NCBI RefSeq assembly: GCF_900103215.1
Contig: NZ_FNGV01000016.1
Coordinates: 62,001 to 126,000 of the forward strand
Length of the DNA stretch: 64,000 bases
Direction of reading: 5' to 3'
Source: Kriegella aquimaris
GTDB lineage: Bacteria; Bacteroidota; Bacteroidia; Flavobacteriales; Flavobacteriaceae
The position numbers and the translations under genes are program-made. A model generated the notes under the pieces. That model worked only from the letters and a program-made list of their open reading frames with translations, ran no database searches and was not told the DNA's origin. Shown here piece by piece: positions 62,059 to 64,000 of the stretch; positions within the stretch are counted from its first letter, which is position 1; the number at the start of each line of letters is the position of its first letter.

Positions 62059-64000
62059 ATGAAGAACACATTTATTTTTCTTATTATGCTATGTTGCATG
62101 TCAACATTATATAGTCAAGACCTTACCATTAGCGGAGTTGTTAAGGATGCCAGTTTTAATGAACCGTTGCCCGGCGTAAGTATCGTAGTAAAAAATACCA
62201 CTACGGGAACTACTACTGATTTCGATGGTAACTTTGCGATGACCGGTCTTTCCACCGGTGATATCCTAGTATTCTCCTATATAGGGTTTGTTCCCCAGGA
62301 GATTGCCATCCAGAATTCCGACGATCTGACCATTGTGATGCAAGATGATGTAGCCGCCTTGGAAGAAGTAGTGGTAGTCGGTTATGGTACACAAAAGAAA
62401 AGCGTAGTTACCGGCGCAATTTCAAGTGTGAAAGCATCAGATCTTGAAAATTTGCCAATAGCAAGAGTTGAACAAGCACTTCAAGGTAGGGTATCAGGGG
62501 TTGTTATTGCCTCAAATTCTGGTCAGCCTGGTGATGCCTCTACAGTTAGGGTTAGAGGTATTACTACTTTTAATACAACTTCTGGTGGAAACAACCCACT
62601 TTGGGTTGTTGATGGAGTTATAGTAGATTCTGGGGGGATTGGATATTTAAATCAGTCAGATATCAAATCTATAGAAGTTTTAAAAGACGCAGCTTCGTTG
62701 GCAATTTATGGAGCTCGTGCTGCTTCAGGTGTACTTTTAATTACTACAAAAACCGGAAGTCCTGGAAGGTTGCAGGTTAACTATACAGGATTTACCGGTT
62801 TATCAGGCCCTGCAAATAAATTATCCTTATTAAATGCTTCTGAATACGGGGCCATAATGAATGAAAAATCTGTTGCTGCAGGAGGTGCTGTGCTGTATCC
62901 AAATTTAGGTGAATTGGGTAGTGGAACAGATTGGCAAGAGTTAATCTTCAATGACTCTGCGATTCGTACTTCGCATGAACTTAGCCTTAGTGCTGGCAAC
63001 GACGTATCTACGTTTTATGCCTCGTTTGGATTTTTGGATCAAGAAGGTATAGTTTCAACAAATATTTCGAATTTCAACAGAAAGAATTTTAGGCTAAACT
63101 CTACACACAAAATTTCTGATGTATTTACGGTAGGTCAAACGTTTGGGTACGCCCATAAAAAAACTATTGGTTTAGGAAATACAAATAGTGAATTTGGTGG
63201 CCCTTTAAGTTCAGCCCTAAATTTAGATCCTATAACCCCTGCCGTAATTACAAATCCGAATATTGCAAACAGGTCGCCGTATAACGATAGTAATGGGCCT
63301 GTCTTTAGAGACGCTGATGGAAACCCTTATGGAATTTCTGAAATAGTTGCACAAGAAATGACAAATCCATTGGCTTACGAACAGACAAGGTTAGGAAATT
63401 ATGGATGGTCAGATGATATTGTTGGTAATGCCTATTTACAAATAAAACCAATGGAAGGTTTGGTATTTAAAACTTCCGGCGGAATGAAATTATCATATTG
63501 GGGAGATGAAAACTTTAATCCGTCCTATTATTTAAACGCAAATAATTCCAGGGAATTAAATAGTATTTATAGGAGTAGGGAAAAGGGTTTTGGTTGGAAT
63601 ATAGAAAATACGCTTTCGTATAATAAAGTATTTGGTAAGCACGACTTTACCCTTTTACTGGGACAAGGATCTTATGTAGACAATATTAACAGTAAAGTAG
63701 ATGTTACATTCACAGATTTGCCTGTTGATAATCGTGACGATGCCTCATTTAATTTTGATATACCTGCAGACCAAAAGACTGCCGGTGCAGAAACTAGTAA
63801 TGATCATAGAGTGTCTTCCATATTTTCAAGATTGAATTACAATTTTGATGAAAAATACATCTTTACCGGAATTATTCGTCGTGATGGTTCTTCTAGATTT
63901 GGTCAGAATAACCGTTATGGTATTTTTCCTTCTTTTTCTTTAGGATGGAACGTTTTTAAAGAAGGTTTTTGGAAAGATAACAATAGTATTGGCCAACTTA
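62059..64000 (+). CDS. SusC/RagA-type TonB-dependent receptor, no STN domain (3' end outside window)
   Basis: The first 647 residues of a SusC-type receptor, open to the right edge. The signal peptide is MKNTFIFLIMLCCMSTLYSQ. A carboxypeptidase-regulatory-like domain follows (ISGVVKDASFNEPLPGVSIV, DFDGNFAM), then the TonB-box/plug block LEEVVVVGYGTQKKSVVTGA and plug landmarks VRVRGITTF, VVDGVIV and LKDAASLAIYGARAASG, then barrel strands. Unlike the receptor at 21570 it has no STN domain, so it is not coupled to a FecR/FecI pair; control by the LuxR-type sensor directly upstream fits better. A SusD partner is expected just outside the window. Confidence 0.92.
   Translation, partial: MKNTFIFLIMLCCMSTLYSQDLTISGVVKDASFNEPLPGVSIVVKNTTTGTTTDFDGNFAMTGLSTGDILVFSYIGFVPQEIAIQNSDDLTIVMQDDVAALEEVVVVGYGTQKKSVVTGAISSVKASDLENLPIARVEQALQGRVSGVVIASNSGQPGDASTVRVRGITTFNTTSGGNNPLWVVDGVIVDSGGIGYLNQSDIKSIEVLKDAASLAIYGARAASGVLLITTKTGSPGRLQVNYTGFTGLSGPANKLSLLNASEYGAIMNEKSVAAGGAVLYPNLGELGSGTDWQELIFNDSAIRTSHELSLSAGNDVSTFYASFGFLDQEGIVSTNISNFNRKNFRLNSTHKISDVFTVGQTFGYAHKKTIGLGNTNSEFGGPLSSALNLDPITPAVITNPNIANRSPYNDSNGPVFRDADGNPYGISEIVAQEMTNPLAYEQTRLGNYGWSDDIVGNAYLQIKPMEGLVFKTSGGMKLSYWGDENFNPSYYLNANNSRELNSIYRSREKGFGWNIENTLSYNKVFGKHDFTLLLGQGSYVDNINSKVDVTFTDLPVDNRDDASFNFDIPADQKTAGAETSNDHRVSSIFSRLNYNFDEKYIFTGIIRRDGSSRFGQNNRYGIFPSFSLGWNVFKEGFWKDNNSIGQL

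Noticed and set aside
1-64000. CRISPR arrays, insertion sequences with transposases, toxin-antitoxin pairs
   Set aside because: I looked for regularly spaced repeats, transposase motifs and paired small genes and saw none that I could support.

Overview
The window reads as chromosome from a marine member of the Flavobacteriaceae (Bacteroidota), probably of the Zobellia/Maribacter/Arenibacter type. The genus is an inference. The support is AT-rich DNA, SusC/SusD pairs, a FecI-like sigma factor with a FecR anti-sigma factor, a sulfatase, Bacteroidota-type promoter elements, many lipoproteins and twin-arginine (Tat) exported proteins, and regulators with a triple-tyrosine (Y_Y_Y) domain. Coding density is high. 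Both ends cut through genes: a galactonate dehydratase at the left edge and a SusC-like receptor at the right edge.

Layout. 1-1903 (minus): GntR regulator, KDPG-type aldolase and galactonate-type dehydratase, a small sugar-acid module. 2151-9935 (minus): sulfatase, NHL beta-propeller protein, DUF1501 protein and a large DUF1549/DUF1553 cytochrome-like lipoprotein. 10128-14228 (plus): AraC regulator, NIPSNAP protein, sorbosone-dehydrogenase-like propeller and aldo/keto reductase. 14502-19040: mechanosensitive channel, CynX-type MFS transporter, phosphotriesterase-family protein and an apparently exported methyltransferase. 19607-32792 (plus): a polysaccharide-utilisation-like locus made of FecI, FecR, SusC, SusD, Tat-exported Gfo/Idh/MocA oxidoreductase, sugar epimerase, two DUF1080 proteins, nucleoside-type MFS transporter and amidohydrolase lipoprotein, closed by a perfect 17-bp hairpin. 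33001-37725 (minus): peroxiredoxin, His-rich propeller protein, small genes and a GH31 glycosidase.

37988-51155 (plus): seven co-directional genes. They are two ceramidase-fold paralogs that lack the ceramidase serine, two ~1,000-residue propeller/HEAT/cytochrome c lipoproteins, a tandem double-DUF1080 protein, a cytoplasmic Gfo/Idh oxidoreductase and a 3-hydroxyacyl-CoA-dehydrogenase-family enzyme. With the 19.6-32.8 kb locus this suggests an oxidative (3-keto-sugar) route for glycosides. Oxidation and cleavage would be extracytoplasmic and the final redox steps cytoplasmic. The enzyme families are recognised; the pathway is an inference.

51465-56408 (minus) is a block of small secreted or lipid-anchored proteins, several related to each other, with at least two broken genes: one in-frame TGA in place of an expected Trp, and one collagen-like lipoprotein with two frame disruptions. 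56409-58880 is a recombination hotspot. A tyrosine recombinase sits between a tRNA-Arg 3' half with its terminator on the left and two decayed full-length tRNA-like genes, each followed by a hairpin, on the right. 59015-64000 carries a membrane-spanning LuxR-type regulator and the start of a second SusC-like receptor.
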